From Seminavis robusta (Eukaryota > Bacillariophyta > Bacillariophyceae > Naviculales > Naviculaceae): a stretch of 64,000 nt of DNA. Shown here piece by piece: positions 28,214-38,029 of this stretch. Position 1 is the stretch's first letter. Each line of letters begins with the position of its first letter. Under the pieces are notes generated by a model that was not told the origin of the DNA, did not search any database, and saw nothing but the letters and a program-made list of their open reading frames with translations. The stretch lies in NCBI GenBank assembly GCA_903772945.1, contig CAICTM010000207.1:27670-91669 (forward strand), given 5' to 3'. The position numbers and the translations under genes are program-made.

Positions 28214-28860
28214 TCTTTTGTTGGATGAAAGAACGGCCAGACAGTTGCGGTGTGGCTGTCCAGTTCCTTTGGAAGAGATTGGTTGGTGCACGCTGCACCA
28301 CCCCAGGTTTTGTTCAAGCCCGAGTTAGCCTTCGAGTGCCAGCAGCGTACTAGCTTGCTACCCTATGGGAACGGTGCCAAGGCGAAGTTAGTTGTTCAGA
28401 AAGAATCTGTGCTTGGGAGTCTGTCATCTACCTAGCTAGTAGTAGAGTTGCAATAGCTTTGACGTTTCCTACATTCTCTTGTTACCCGGCTTGGGTTGCT
28501 TCATATCCTTTCAGAAGACCTGAGTCGAGCCCTCTCTGAAGTCAAAAGACCCCGAGACGGACGAGACAGCACACGCGCCCAGTAAGCAAGAACCAGCTAG
28601 TGGTACCACTGACCAGCTGGGTCGAGCATTCATGTCATGCGGTTGCACTTGCCTCAGGTCTCTCCCATTGTGTAAGCTGCCTCGCTGCGGAAGGAGAGCC
28701 ATCTACCTGACCACACGTTAACACTGCAACTAACAAAATAAATGTACAAAATCTTTTGTTCCTGTTTTGTTTTATTGTATTTTTTTTTACATGTTTCTCT
28801 ATGTTATTGTTTCCCTGTATTCCTTCTCGTGGCATGGCATGGCATATGATATGATCTCTT
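28214..28860. other. Intergenic, no gene seen
   Basis: Sequence between the tRNA and the 3' end of the 28861-29598 gene. A T-rich stretch near 28770-28795 could belong to that gene's 3' processing region on the opposite strand. No coding signal. Confidence 0.4.
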
Positions 28861-29598
28861 CTAAAAGGTAAAGTTCTTCAATAGCTGCGGCTTTGGGTTG
28901 TGGAAGCGCGTGCTCCCGCCCATGAATTCTTCCTCGTCACTGTCCGAGTCATCGTCCAGCAGAGAAGAGCTACTGCGCTTGACGGAACTGGAAAAGGACC
29001 CCAACAGCGGCGCGGTATTGTTCTTCTTCTGGATAGTCATGGGCGGTGGCGGTACCGATGAGTACAACAGATCCGAGTCTTCACTGGACTTGCGTTCGGG
29101 CATTTTGGGGAGATTCGGCGGCAGCATCATGACCGAATTGGGACTAATGTGGCTGATTTCGACGCTTTTTCGACGTTGCGGACACGAGGGAGCCAAATGC
29201 GCGCAGTCAGTGTCGGAGCAGGCTCCCATCAGCGCCAGTGTCTCGGCCGTCACTTCGATGCTTTGTTGTCGTTGCGGACAAGCGGGAGGCGCCAAAGGAG
29301 CCGCTGCTTGTTTGTTGGGTCGTCGTTGTTGCTTGGGGCTGCTATCGCCGCAGCTGGTCCATCGATCTTCGCTGCCGAGGCTGTTGCTGCGGCCGACAAA
29401 CTTTCGGTTCGCCGCCTTGTGGATGCGAGTAGGATCGACATTGTTCAACAGCAGGGACGTGCGGACGCGACGCGGTAGCTCGGACCACCGCTCGGCATGG
29501 TGACGGGCATTGTCTACTACCAAAGGAGCAAACGTTCGATCGGATTGCGATCGTTCCACAAGGAGTGCTTTGATAAACGTGTCCATGGATACTCCCAT
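28861..29598 (-). CDS. Ser-rich low-complexity protein, unknown
   Basis: The 245-residue protein starts 'MGVSMDTFIKALLVERSQ'. Its first ~65 residues look like a short helical domain ('AERWSELPRRVRTSLLLNNV'). Then follow Pro/Gln/Arg-rich linkers with two related segments ('ACPQRQQSIEV' and 'SCPQRRKSVEI'), each Arg-x-x-Ser, possible kinase sites. The C-terminus carries a Ser run, an acidic 'DDDSDSDEEE' patch and a final 'FHNPKPQLLKNFTF'. No intron is needed and the ORF fills its interval, so I accept it as real. Regulatory or scaffold-type; no family recognised. Confidence 0.6.
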   Translation of the reverse strand: MGVSMDTFIKALLVERSQSDRTFAPLVVDNARHHAERWSELPRRVRTSLLLNNVDPTRIHKAANRKFVGRSNSLGSEDRWTSCGDSSPKQQRRPNKQAAAPLAPPACPQRQQSIEVTAETLALMGACSDTDCAHLAPSCPQRRKSVEISHISPNSVMMLPPNLPKMPERKSSEDSDLLYSSVPPPPMTIQKKNNTAPLLGSFSSSVKRSSSSLLDDDSDSDEEEFMGGSTRFHNPKPQLLKNFTF

Positions 29599-32500
29599 AT
29601 TATAATAAATGCAGCTAGTAGGCGATTGATGTGTGAATGTAGTGTATGAACGGGTCGATCGAAAATGAGCAGTTCAGCGTTGATGTCGTCGTGAAATTAT
29701 AAGCCAAGGCTGCAGAGGGTGGCGCAGATGCTGCTGCTACTGTTTCCGCAAGATGTGTTTGCTGAGATGGCGTCTGCTGCGCTGTGCAACTGTAACAACC
29801 AACCTTCTCCAGTGCTGGTACCATGCAGTACTGGCGCCACTGGAAAAAGGCGTACAAGTAGAGACTGGGCCTCTAAACCAGCGTGAGTAGGGTACAGTAG
29901 CTGTGAGTACACTTCGAGAACCGGTTTCGGATGCAACGACTAATAGTCATAAGGAACACACTATCAAGTTTAACAGTACAATCCTTCGCCAATGCGGTCA
30001 TTGGAGTAATAATGGGAGAACTTCATAACCAATCAGCGTGTTGAGAGTTAGCAATAATGCCCCACCAAGAAAGTATGTTAAAGCTTATTTTCCTGTCAAT
30101 GATCAGGGATTGATTTGAATGTCTTGGAACTTGGTGGAACAGATCGAAGATCGTAGTTCGAACATGTTCCGAGGAGGCTGCTTGGTACCTCCCGCACTAT
30201 GCATACTGTACTGGTACCATGGTACGAGTTCGGTACCAAACTCACTACTCTATTAATTAATACTAGTAGCTACTATAGTACTACCGTATCCAATCGTTCC
30301 AAGAATCTGATGTTTTTCTAATTGCTAACAGCTCTTCTAACCAAAGTTTACGGTATTATTTAATAGAAGACTTTGTTTGAGCACTTCACTATCAAAATTT
30401 TGGTAGAGCAGCAGAAATTCGTAACATCTCAGGCATCAGGTGCCAGAGTAGACATCGAAGGTTCTTCAAACGGCACCATATATCCATACCGGTAGTTCTG
30501 AGTGGTGGTAGAAAGCAACCGACTGCCGTAACCAACCCAGCCAACGTTAGCCAGCAGCCAGCAACAGTAGCAACCAGCAAGGGGCTTTCCAGTCACCGTA
30601 CCCCTGCTTCTACGTTCACACTTCGGCGATTGTTCTATTGCCTCTTCGTCGTCTTGGCCCATGATCGTATTTTTCCTAAAACCCAGACCCATCATGTTTC
30701 CAATGGAGGCAGTTGCTCCGTAGGAATGGCCTCCACTCTCTCTACAGACCTATGATATCTAGACAGCTATCCAGCTATCCAGCTATCCAGAGATGCGTCA
30801 GAAGCCATCATGTTGGCATCTTGGAAAACTTGCAACCTAACCTTCATGAAATTGAAGGATTGGGCAATATTCATTCCTCCAAGTAGGCAGTCTACTCCAC
30901 CAGAAAGAGTTAACCTACCGTAGTAGTAAGCAAGACCGTAAAATGTGCCACCATGTTGCCGAACAGCCTGCAATGGGGTAGTATGTGGTAAGTGGGTATG
31001 TTAGCTTGTGTGCATGATACGATCGATGCCCTGGCCGTCTTATCTGCCTGCAACCCATGGCCACACCAAGCACGATCAGCCAGGCAGGACCATCATTCGA
31101 GGGGATGTTGGCTTCGCGGCATGGAGTTAGACGAGGCCTTGCTACTTTGCCCATTACGCGAAGAAACGCAAGCATCAGCTCGACTATCTAGACCTAGCTA
31201 CAGTTTACTGTGTTAGAAAGATTACGGTGGGCCCTTGCTTCACTCGGTTGCCAGTTTTCATTACTTTCCGGTAGTTTCTACGGAAGTCGGTGGAGGGACA
31301 GAGTTCGTTCTCCATTTCCCACCAAGTTTCCCATCATCTACAGGGAGACCAATGCTTGCTGCCCCAGCTTCTCCAAGTTTCTCCAATGGGGAAGTCTACT
31401 AGCTGGCATTTGTTGCTTGCTTACTGTTCCTTGTTTTCTTGGTTGCTGAAGAACTCCAAGCCACTGGAGATCTAGCAAGCCTCTTCTGCCTAGTCACCGT
31501 CTACCGTAGCTAGCTACTAGTACTAGTGCAACAAAATGCTGTCTCTGGAATGGTGCGAACTTGGATTGGGTGAACATCTCGGTGGCAGTACCGGTAGAGC
31601 TGGAACGGCGAGAATTGAAGGCCTTTCGGGCTTGTTGCGCAACTTTCGGAACACGGCATACGGCATTCCCGCGGCGCTTCGTCACTCCCGCGGTGCCTCA
31701 GCAGCGCACTGACACAACATCTATCTCCAACACCTTCTGGGACTAACTAAGGTACCAGCGGTAACAACCTTGCTCTCAACAGCTTGCTCTCGGCTGGTAC
31801 TGGTACCGGTACCGATACTCTCCTGTCTCCTGCTACGACTGCGGTACCGGATGAATCTGAAATGCAAATTTCATTCTTGCTTTCTTCGTCGCAGAGGCCA
31901 AGCGAACCATGGCACTTTTAAAAATGCAGTTCTAACAAGCAAACAATTCGGGTTGGAATTGGGATTGGGGTTGGAGCATACCGGGTAATTAATAGGTGCT
32001 TGGAATTTGGCCTGGTGTGGAGGCATTTCTGGGGGCAAGCAAGAACCTGTCGATGGACCACAACAGGTCCAGGTGTGGGCCAGGAAGTACGTAGGCCTCT
32101 CATTGGCCCATGGTCGGGTTTCACGAGTCAGGCTCGGCGTAGGTCCTTGTTTGATGTCTATTGGACCAGGAGGATGGGCTGGTCCTGGGACGGAGTTTGA
32201 TAGATAGGGGTGGTCCAGGGTCCAGGGAGTAATCCAGGAGTCAACCTGGGAGCAGGTCTTGGTTAATATCCTGGAGATTGATGGATCAGGGGAAGGTAAT
32301 GGAGTAGGATCTGGGTGTGTCTGCGTCCTTGCTTGTGGTAGAAGGCCAAGTGTTTGTGCAACAGAGGGCATTAGTGGGGCGGGGGTGATGTTGGATGATA
32401 CGGTCTGTTGGAAGCACATTTGCCCGCTGAGGTCCGTTGTCCTAGGAACAAAAACTCTCGCTAAACCGGGAAGGCCTGGCCTGCTTTCCCAAATTTTCGC

Positions 32501-32667
32501 TCGGAATGCAAAAGATGAAGAAACTATTCTCACAACCCGTGGATGATTGAGTTGATTGTTCCGGACGGTTAGTACAGTCTTTGGCTCAACTCACTTTGGA
32601 AGAGAGCATCTGATCATCTCATTATCTCTCTTGGTTTTCAAGGAAGTTTCTTGATTTGCTGGCCACA
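29599..32667. other. 3-kb region without a convincing gene
   Basis: Short repeats dominate: CTAGCTAGT and GGTACCGGTACC motifs, an ATCCAGCT triplet near 30770, and a G-rich stretch with repeated 'GGTCCAGG' and 'GGGATTGGGGTTGGAG' at 31950-32250. The opposite strand of that stretch gives a 220-codon Pro/Thr/Asn-rich ORF (31871-32533) whose composition simply reflects the repeats. A minus ORF at 30429-30695 has a protein-like start but no homology I recognise. Confidence 0.4.
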
Positions 32668-33831
32668 ATGACTATCGCAGCTGTTGCCGCTCTTCTACCC
32701 ACAGATGTTGTCAAGACCGGGGAATCCATCTCCTTGGATTGGAACAACATGCTGTCCTTGAGCGACAACGTGAAAGGATGCTTGGTTGAAGCAACAGAGG
32801 AAAAGAAACAGGAAATCAAGGAAGACGAAGAGAAACTCTCGCCGAAAGATGTCGCTTTAGGGAGGCAGGAATGTTGTGCCTTTATGCGAGTCCACGACAT
32901 GGATATTCCGAAAGAACTCCAGATGAACGGAAGGGATGTCGCCTCTTTGACTCTTCATCGAGCCATGCATTCACAAGCGGGACGGCGGGGCCCCGAGAGG
33001 AATGCTACTGCGTCCATGTTTTTCGTGGACATGGATCTCAAGTTAATTCTGGACCAGCTTGTGCAACTTGGCCTTGCGGAAGCTACTGAGGACAGTTCAC
33101 GGTATAGTCCTGGACGCGAAACCGCCAACGCCTTGAAGCGACGATCGATTCAAGTAGATCCAAACTGGCCTGTTCGTCCCTGGCATGCAGCGAATCCCCG
33201 AAATCTAAGGGAAGTTTTGATCTGGAATGGAATGGTGCGCCGTGGAGCCCAGGGCTTTGGCAATGAATGGCCCATTGTCAAGGCACGTGGAATCATCCCT
33301 GCTCCTCCGCGCAACGTGGCTGAATTCTTGTGGGATTCCAAGAATGTACACAAATACAACAATATGAGTCAAGGACGTCGCGATGGCATTATCTTTCAAG
33401 AGGGGATCGATACCCCTGCAAATGAGTCGATCTACGGGTTTCCAGGGAGTGCCAAGGTTTTCAAGAGTTACAACAAGATCAAGATGGTTCCTCGCACTGT
33501 AGAACTTGTTTCCATCTTGCACGCCAGGGCCTTGGAACCACCGCTGGCAGCTCCAGGGACCTACATCATTGTCAATCGATCCATTTGGGAGAGTGACATG
33601 GGACAGCAAGAGCGCCGCACAAACGCGAACGACAACAACCAACTGATCCGAAGTGAAATCTTGTTGGGAGTTCAGCTCTTGAGACCATTGAACGGGGGTA
33701 AGGCTTGCGAAATCACCACAATTGCTCATGCCGTTGCCCCTGGTGTCAACAAGATGGTTGCCAAGGCAGCTGCGAACGTTTCTGCAGCCAAGATTCTTCG
33801 TGATATTCAGGCGCATGCTTCACAGATGTAG
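32668..33831 (+). CDS. START-domain lipid-binding protein (paralogue 1)
   Basis: I choose ATG 32668 (context CACAATGACT). The protein of 387 residues has an acidic N-terminal region, then 'CCAFMRVHDMDIPKELQ', a segment matched in paralogue 2 by 'GSFMRVHDLDLSPK'. A helical 'DMDLKLILDQLVQLGLAEA' and 'YSPGRETANALKRR' block follows. The C-terminal ~220 residues are a START fold: 'VKARGIIPAPPRNVAEFLWD', 'NVHKYNNMSQGR', 'YIIVNRSIWE', 'RSEILLGVQLLRPLN', 'EITTIAHAVAPGVNKMV'. START domains hold a single lipid in a helix-grip pocket. It converges with a second START gene at 34445-36424 with ~45-50% visible similarity over the shared part, suggesting tandem inverted duplication. Confidence 0.75.
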   Translation: MTIAAVAALLPTDVVKTGESISLDWNNMLSLSDNVKGCLVEATEEKKQEIKEDEEKLSPKDVALGRQECCAFMRVHDMDIPKELQMNGRDVASLTLHRAMHSQAGRRGPERNATASMFFVDMDLKLILDQLVQLGLAEATEDSSRYSPGRETANALKRRSIQVDPNWPVRPWHAANPRNLREVLIWNGMVRRGAQGFGNEWPIVKARGIIPAPPRNVAEFLWDSKNVHKYNNMSQGRRDGIIFQEGIDTPANESIYGFPGSAKVFKSYNKIKMVPRTVELVSILHARALEPPLAAPGTYIIVNRSIWESDMGQQERRTNANDNNQLIRSEILLGVQLLRPLNGGKACEITTIAHAVAPGVNKMVAKAAANVSAAKILRDIQAHASQM

Positions 33832-34444
33832 TAGGGCTTCCATTTGCAGGAGGACCAAGCATGTTGCTTATCAAGAACAATATTGTTCATAGCGCAATTT
33901 TGAGCCTAGAGCGAGATGTTAACATCATTATTAGTCTAGTAAACTAGCAGGTATCTTCTCACCAAGTAAGTCTGCCATTTCGTTAGTTTAGCTTATTAAG
34001 ACCGACCACTCTCATTCTAGCTATCAGGCCTGTTCTTCAAGCTCGGCAGACAGGTGGATTGCTGAATGGCTATCAGCGGTATTGGAACGATTTTGCAAAG
34101 CTTCCGAACAAGACTAACCCAACCGAGACATCATCAACCATGGCGCACCTGGAAATCTCCCGGGGAGCTTTCAGCATTATCATCACACTCGAGACATCGG
34201 ATGCAAGATAGATTCCAAAGGAGCTTCACTTCACAATTTAGCTGAATGATATTCGATTTGATTTTACACTATTATTGGTTACATCAAGCATCACAAGGCA
34301 CTGGACGGGACATCGTTTGTTGTTGTTAACATCTAATGGAATGCGTAGTCTATCATCTGTATGGTGTTGTTGCTGCGTACAGGATGGGTTGGCGAGAGAA
34401 GCAGGGTCTTGCCTTGTTGTAGTAGCTTGTATCTCCTTCTTCCC
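33832..34444. other. Intergenic between two convergent START genes
   Basis: No coding signal. It should hold both 3' UTRs and polyadenylation regions. AT-rich patches at 33905-33950 and 34245-34275. Confidence 0.45.
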
Positions 34445-36424
34445 TTATGCATTCGAAGTGGATGGCGGTGGAAAGTGGGCTTGTAGCGTCTTCATCAAAC
34501 TAAAGCACTGGCCAGGTGCCGTGCGCCGAGCCAACATCTCCGGCACACCAGGAAGGTGAACATGCGTCAATTGTGTCAGTTCGCAAGACTGGTCATCAAG
34601 CTTTCGAATGATGGTGCACCCCATCAACATTTCAGTCCTGATCACCTGTTTGGCTGCGGCACTATCCAATGTGCCCTTGTCGTTCTCCCACACGGAACGG
34701 CTCACTAGAATGTATGATCCTTCATGCTGTTCCATTGGTCTGGCATACAACAGCACACTCATTTCAATGCCCTTGGGCAAGAGGCGATGTTTGTTCAAGG
34801 ATTTTACAATCTTGGCACAGCCAGTGAACCCGTATGGATTTTCACTAGCTTTCATGTCCACATCGTCCTGTAGCACGTAGACATCCTCTCGCCCCTGACA
34901 GTGTGGATTGTACTTTGGGACCATGGACGAGTCCCACAGGTACTCCAAGACGTTCTTGGGGGTTGTATGCAACAAGACACGACCCTTGACAATGGGCCAT
35001 GTGTGACCAAATCCACCATGCGAGACCCGTCCTGTCCAAACGAGAATCTGTTCTCCCAAGGCGGCCGTCCATGGGGAGATGGGCCAACCATGGCGATTCC
35101 GTTCCATGGAGGCGGCGGTAATGAGTTTGGCTGTTTCTCTCGTGGGCGTGTACCGATCTCCTTCGTCAAATGCAAGGTCATATCCGACAAAGATGAGCTG
35201 TTGAACAATCTCGACCAAGTACTGATCCATTTGCAAAAAGTCTGGTGTGGGCATGGGTGGTTGTTCTGGCGTTGGTACACCGGCCGCATGACCCGAGTGG
35301 GATAGCGACGACAAGGAGGGATCCGACGAAGAACTCGACAGAGTGGATGATTTGGGTGACAGGTCGAGGTCATGAACGCGCATGAAGGATCCCGACTCGC
35401 TCTTTCTGAGCACTCGTCGTTGTTGCTGGTTGGTGGTAGATGATGATGATTGCTGCTCCGAGGTGGATTCCTTTGTGTGTGGTGGTTGCTGTTGTTGCTG
35501 GGATGCAATCATTTCTTCGAGTTGCTTCTGTGTAGTCTCAAAGTCTTGCAGCTGAGCCTGGTACCTGGATATGGATGCTTGCAGTTTTGACTGCAGGTTA
35601 TGTATCTCTCCTTGCGTTGCATGGATGCACTCTTCTTGTTGGTGTGCTTGTAGCTGCAGGTTGTTGAGCTTTTCGTCCTGTTTAGTAGTAGTCGCAAGAG
35701 CAGCCTTTCTACTATTGCAACTGCCAGGAGACAATGCCTCTTCGTTGGTAATAGTGGTGGCAGTGAAGGTCGGGGATACCCCGTCATTGGTTGTTTGCAG
35801 TAACAGGTGCTCTATCGAAGTTGGCACGGCTGTCTCCACTCTTAGTGTCTTGCCATGTTGCTTCTTTTTCCTCTGAAAGATGGAAACAACTGCCTTGAAT
35901 CCCCGTTTCTTCTTCTTTTTGTTTTTCTTCTTGTCGGCTTGCTGGAGAAGCTCTTGGAGCTCTCTGGTTTCCTGGGGATCAAGTGCTGGCTGATGAGCAA
36001 TGCGTTGTATCGAATGGACGGGTATCTCATTAAAAGCATCCTCTGGTTGAATGCCAGGCACCTCTTCCTCCGTAGCTGATGAGATCTCCACCACCATGGG
36101 AGGCACTGCAAGCTCTGGCTCTTTGGTAGTAGGATCTTCTTCGGGTATGGGTGGTGGAGTCGCAAAGGGCAAAAAGTCGAGGCCGAACAATGGCTGCAGC
36201 AAGATGGGGACATCAATGCCATTCCCTGGGGGTTCCGAGACTGTGGTAATAGCGGTGACATCCCAGCTGCCACTCAGTGTCAACGAGGTTCGGCTGCTGT
36301 GATCCTGCTTCGCATTGTCTTGCGAATCCTCTTCACCATTGTGGTGGTTGGGGTTAATGGCATCATTGGTGCTCCGTGTAATGGCCGCTACTGCGGATGG
36401 ATCCACGCCAAGGACTTGCACCAT
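34445..36424 (-). CDS. START-domain protein with long N-terminal extension and coiled coil (paralogue 2)
   Basis: A 659-residue single-exon protein from ATG 36424 ('MVQVLGVDPSAVAA'). Residues 1-160 are polar and Pro/Glu-rich. A basic cluster follows ('ADKKKNKKKKKRGFKAV', possible nuclear signal). Residues ~240-325 form a Gln-rich coiled coil ('LNNLQLQAHQQEECIHATQG'), then a Gln/Ser-rich linker. The C-terminal part from ~'GSFMRVHDLDLSPK' matches paralogue 1, including 'RYTPTRETAKLI', 'RVLLHTTPKNVLEYLWDSSM', 'YILVSRSVWEN', 'IRTEMLMGCTIIRKL' and 'HVHLPGVPEMLARR'. It may be a lipid-responsive regulator that dimerises through the coiled coil. The 5' end is 518 bp from the divergent GNAT gene. Confidence 0.78.
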   Translation of the reverse strand: MVQVLGVDPSAVAAITRSTNDAINPNHHNGEEDSQDNAKQDHSSRTSLTLSGSWDVTAITTVSEPPGNGIDVPILLQPLFGLDFLPFATPPPIPEEDPTTKEPELAVPPMVVEISSATEEEVPGIQPEDAFNEIPVHSIQRIAHQPALDPQETRELQELLQQADKKKNKKKKKRGFKAVVSIFQRKKKQHGKTLRVETAVPTSIEHLLLQTTNDGVSPTFTATTITNEEALSPGSCNSRKAALATTTKQDEKLNNLQLQAHQQEECIHATQGEIHNLQSKLQASISRYQAQLQDFETTQKQLEEMIASQQQQQPPHTKESTSEQQSSSSTTNQQQRRVLRKSESGSFMRVHDLDLSPKSSTLSSSSSDPSLSSLSHSGHAAGVPTPEQPPMPTPDFLQMDQYLVEIVQQLIFVGYDLAFDEGDRYTPTRETAKLITAASMERNRHGWPISPWTAALGEQILVWTGRVSHGGFGHTWPIVKGRVLLHTTPKNVLEYLWDSSMVPKYNPHCQGREDVYVLQDDVDMKASENPYGFTGCAKIVKSLNKHRLLPKGIEMSVLLYARPMEQHEGSYILVSRSVWENDKGTLDSAAAKQVIRTEMLMGCTIIRKLDDQSCELTQLTHVHLPGVPEMLARRTAPGQCFSLMKTLQAHFPPPSTSNA

Positions 36425-36942
36425 GTTTAGTTAGTTAGTCTAGCTAGATTGTGGATTGTTACGTGATGAGCAAGCCGAGAATAATAATAACCATCCACGA
36501 GCTACCTCGGTACCGTAAAGAGGAATGATCAGTTCGTTGTTTCGTGATGGAGTGCTATCGATAGCTAGCTTTGCATGCATTCGGCATCTTGGTGGAAGTG
36601 GAAGGATGAAAAGGCGGTTTCAAATTTTTGATGGAATTCATTTAGAAATTTCGACAAGAACTGTTAAACCGTACGTAAATTGACAGGCTCGTCCGGCGCA
36701 GTTTTCGTTGAAAGTTTAGGGTTCGTTTCATGTGGGTTCGTTTTTCTAGGATGGACGAGCACTTGCTCGAATGACGTCAGTCAGATCCAGAAATGAGCCT
36801 CCACAAAACATTCACACCGAAAACCATCAAACCCTTGGCCAGCTTTTCGAGCTAGCTACCGGTAGAGACGGAGCTATTGAAGACCAAACCGAAAAGCGTC
36901 CAAGTTATCCAGATAGCGTAAACCATCAGCAAGCCAGAAGAA
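36425..36942. other. Divergent promoter region of START-2 and GNAT genes
   Basis: No ORF with motifs. CTAGCTAG and CGGTACCG-type palindromes and AT-rich patches occur near both starts. No TATA box can be assigned with confidence. Confidence 0.4.
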
Positions 36943-37746
36943 ATGCTGAAGTTACTCCTCCTCCTTTCCTTGATAGCGTGCAAGATCGCTCTGTCTGCTA
37001 GTTTTTGCCACTCTTCGGGGGTATCATCTTTTCGTTCAAGATCTGGAATACTATTACATGCAACCAAAAGTGACGACTCGTCATCAGCAACGACCACAAC
37101 AACACCCTGGACACTGGAACAACTCCAAGAACATGCCCTCCAAGAAGGTGTCGAATTATCCATATCCACCCTGGGTCCGGGGTTTCGAACCGTGGCACGG
37201 TCCACGCACAATTCGTCGGCCATTTTGGGGTATGGCGAAGGATTCGTAAGACCCAATGGGGATATTCTTCATTTGGACAAGATGGAAGTGTTTTCCAAGA
37301 TGGTAAAGCAAGCCAGACGAGATAATCCAGATTTTCGAGGTGGAGGAAATACCTTTGGTGTGGGACTCTTGTTTGGATATCAATGCCTGTTGCATGGTAC
37401 GATAGCACAACACAGGAAAAGCGGATTTTGCAAAAGTTTTTTGCGTGAGTTTTAACCGGTTTCCATTGCTCTTTTTGGGGTTCCTTAATTACTACTTCCA
37501 GGGGCTGAACAGGGATGCAAAATTGCAGAGTTTCTCGCCATTGACGACGAAGACTTTCAGCACAGGCGATTAGTACGATTCTATTCCAGGTCTGGCTTTG
37601 AGGTTATCAAATATATCGGAGATGACTTTCAGGATATACCCGCAAGGATGGTCTGGGGCGGTTGTGGGACCTTGATGAGGGCCAATATTGACGACCTGTT
37701 GCCGCTTTGGACGCAGATTCTTTCCAAATCCAAATCGACGCAATAA
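36943..37746 (+). CDS. GNAT-like N-acetyltransferase with N-terminal targeting signal, two exons
   Basis: Starts 'MLKLLLLLSLIACKIALSASF', a strong signal peptide ending in an Ala-Ser-Phe context that could be a diatom plastid bipartite signal (ASAF-like), followed by a Ser/Thr-rich transit stretch. Exon 1 ends at 37444, a 57-bp intron (GTGAGT...TTCCAG, 37445-37501) is removed, and exon 2 ends at TAA 37746. The join gives 'FLRAEQGCKIAEFLAIDDED'. The second exon's 'QHRRLVRFYSRSGFEVIKYI' and 'RMVWGGCGTLMRANIDDLLP' match the end of a GNAT-type family common in diatoms; the Arg-x-x-x-Phe-Tyr...Gly-Phe pattern fits motif B of the acetyl-CoA fold. The mature protein would be about 220 residues. Substrate unknown. 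Confidence 0.65.
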
Positions 37747-38029
37747 TAATCAACAACATGAACGGACTCGACTCGACTCGACTCGACTCGTTACCTTTGC
37801 CACCGGTACACCGATCCCATGCCAAAGCAACAATTCGCCACTGTCGACGGTTCTTGTAGGCGTTTCACTAACTAGTAGCGGCACTGATCCAACAATCTGG
37901 AATACCGGAGTCTAAGGTCTGGAGAGTTTTGTTCCAAGACAAGTTTGGTTTGCTTTGAAGCTCGTTAAGCAATAGAATCCAAGAAAGGTTCAGCAACATC
38001 TGCTCAAGTTATTATTTCTAGATAGCTAG
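37747..38029. other. Intergenic, GACTCG tandem
   Basis: Contains a pure GACTC tandem near 37764-37790 directly after the GNAT stop, then no coding signal until the copia relics. Confidence 0.45.

Noticed and set aside
31871-32533. 220-codon minus-strand ORF
   Set aside because: Its Pro/Thr/Asn content mirrors the G-rich short repeats on the plus strand; no domain, poor start context.
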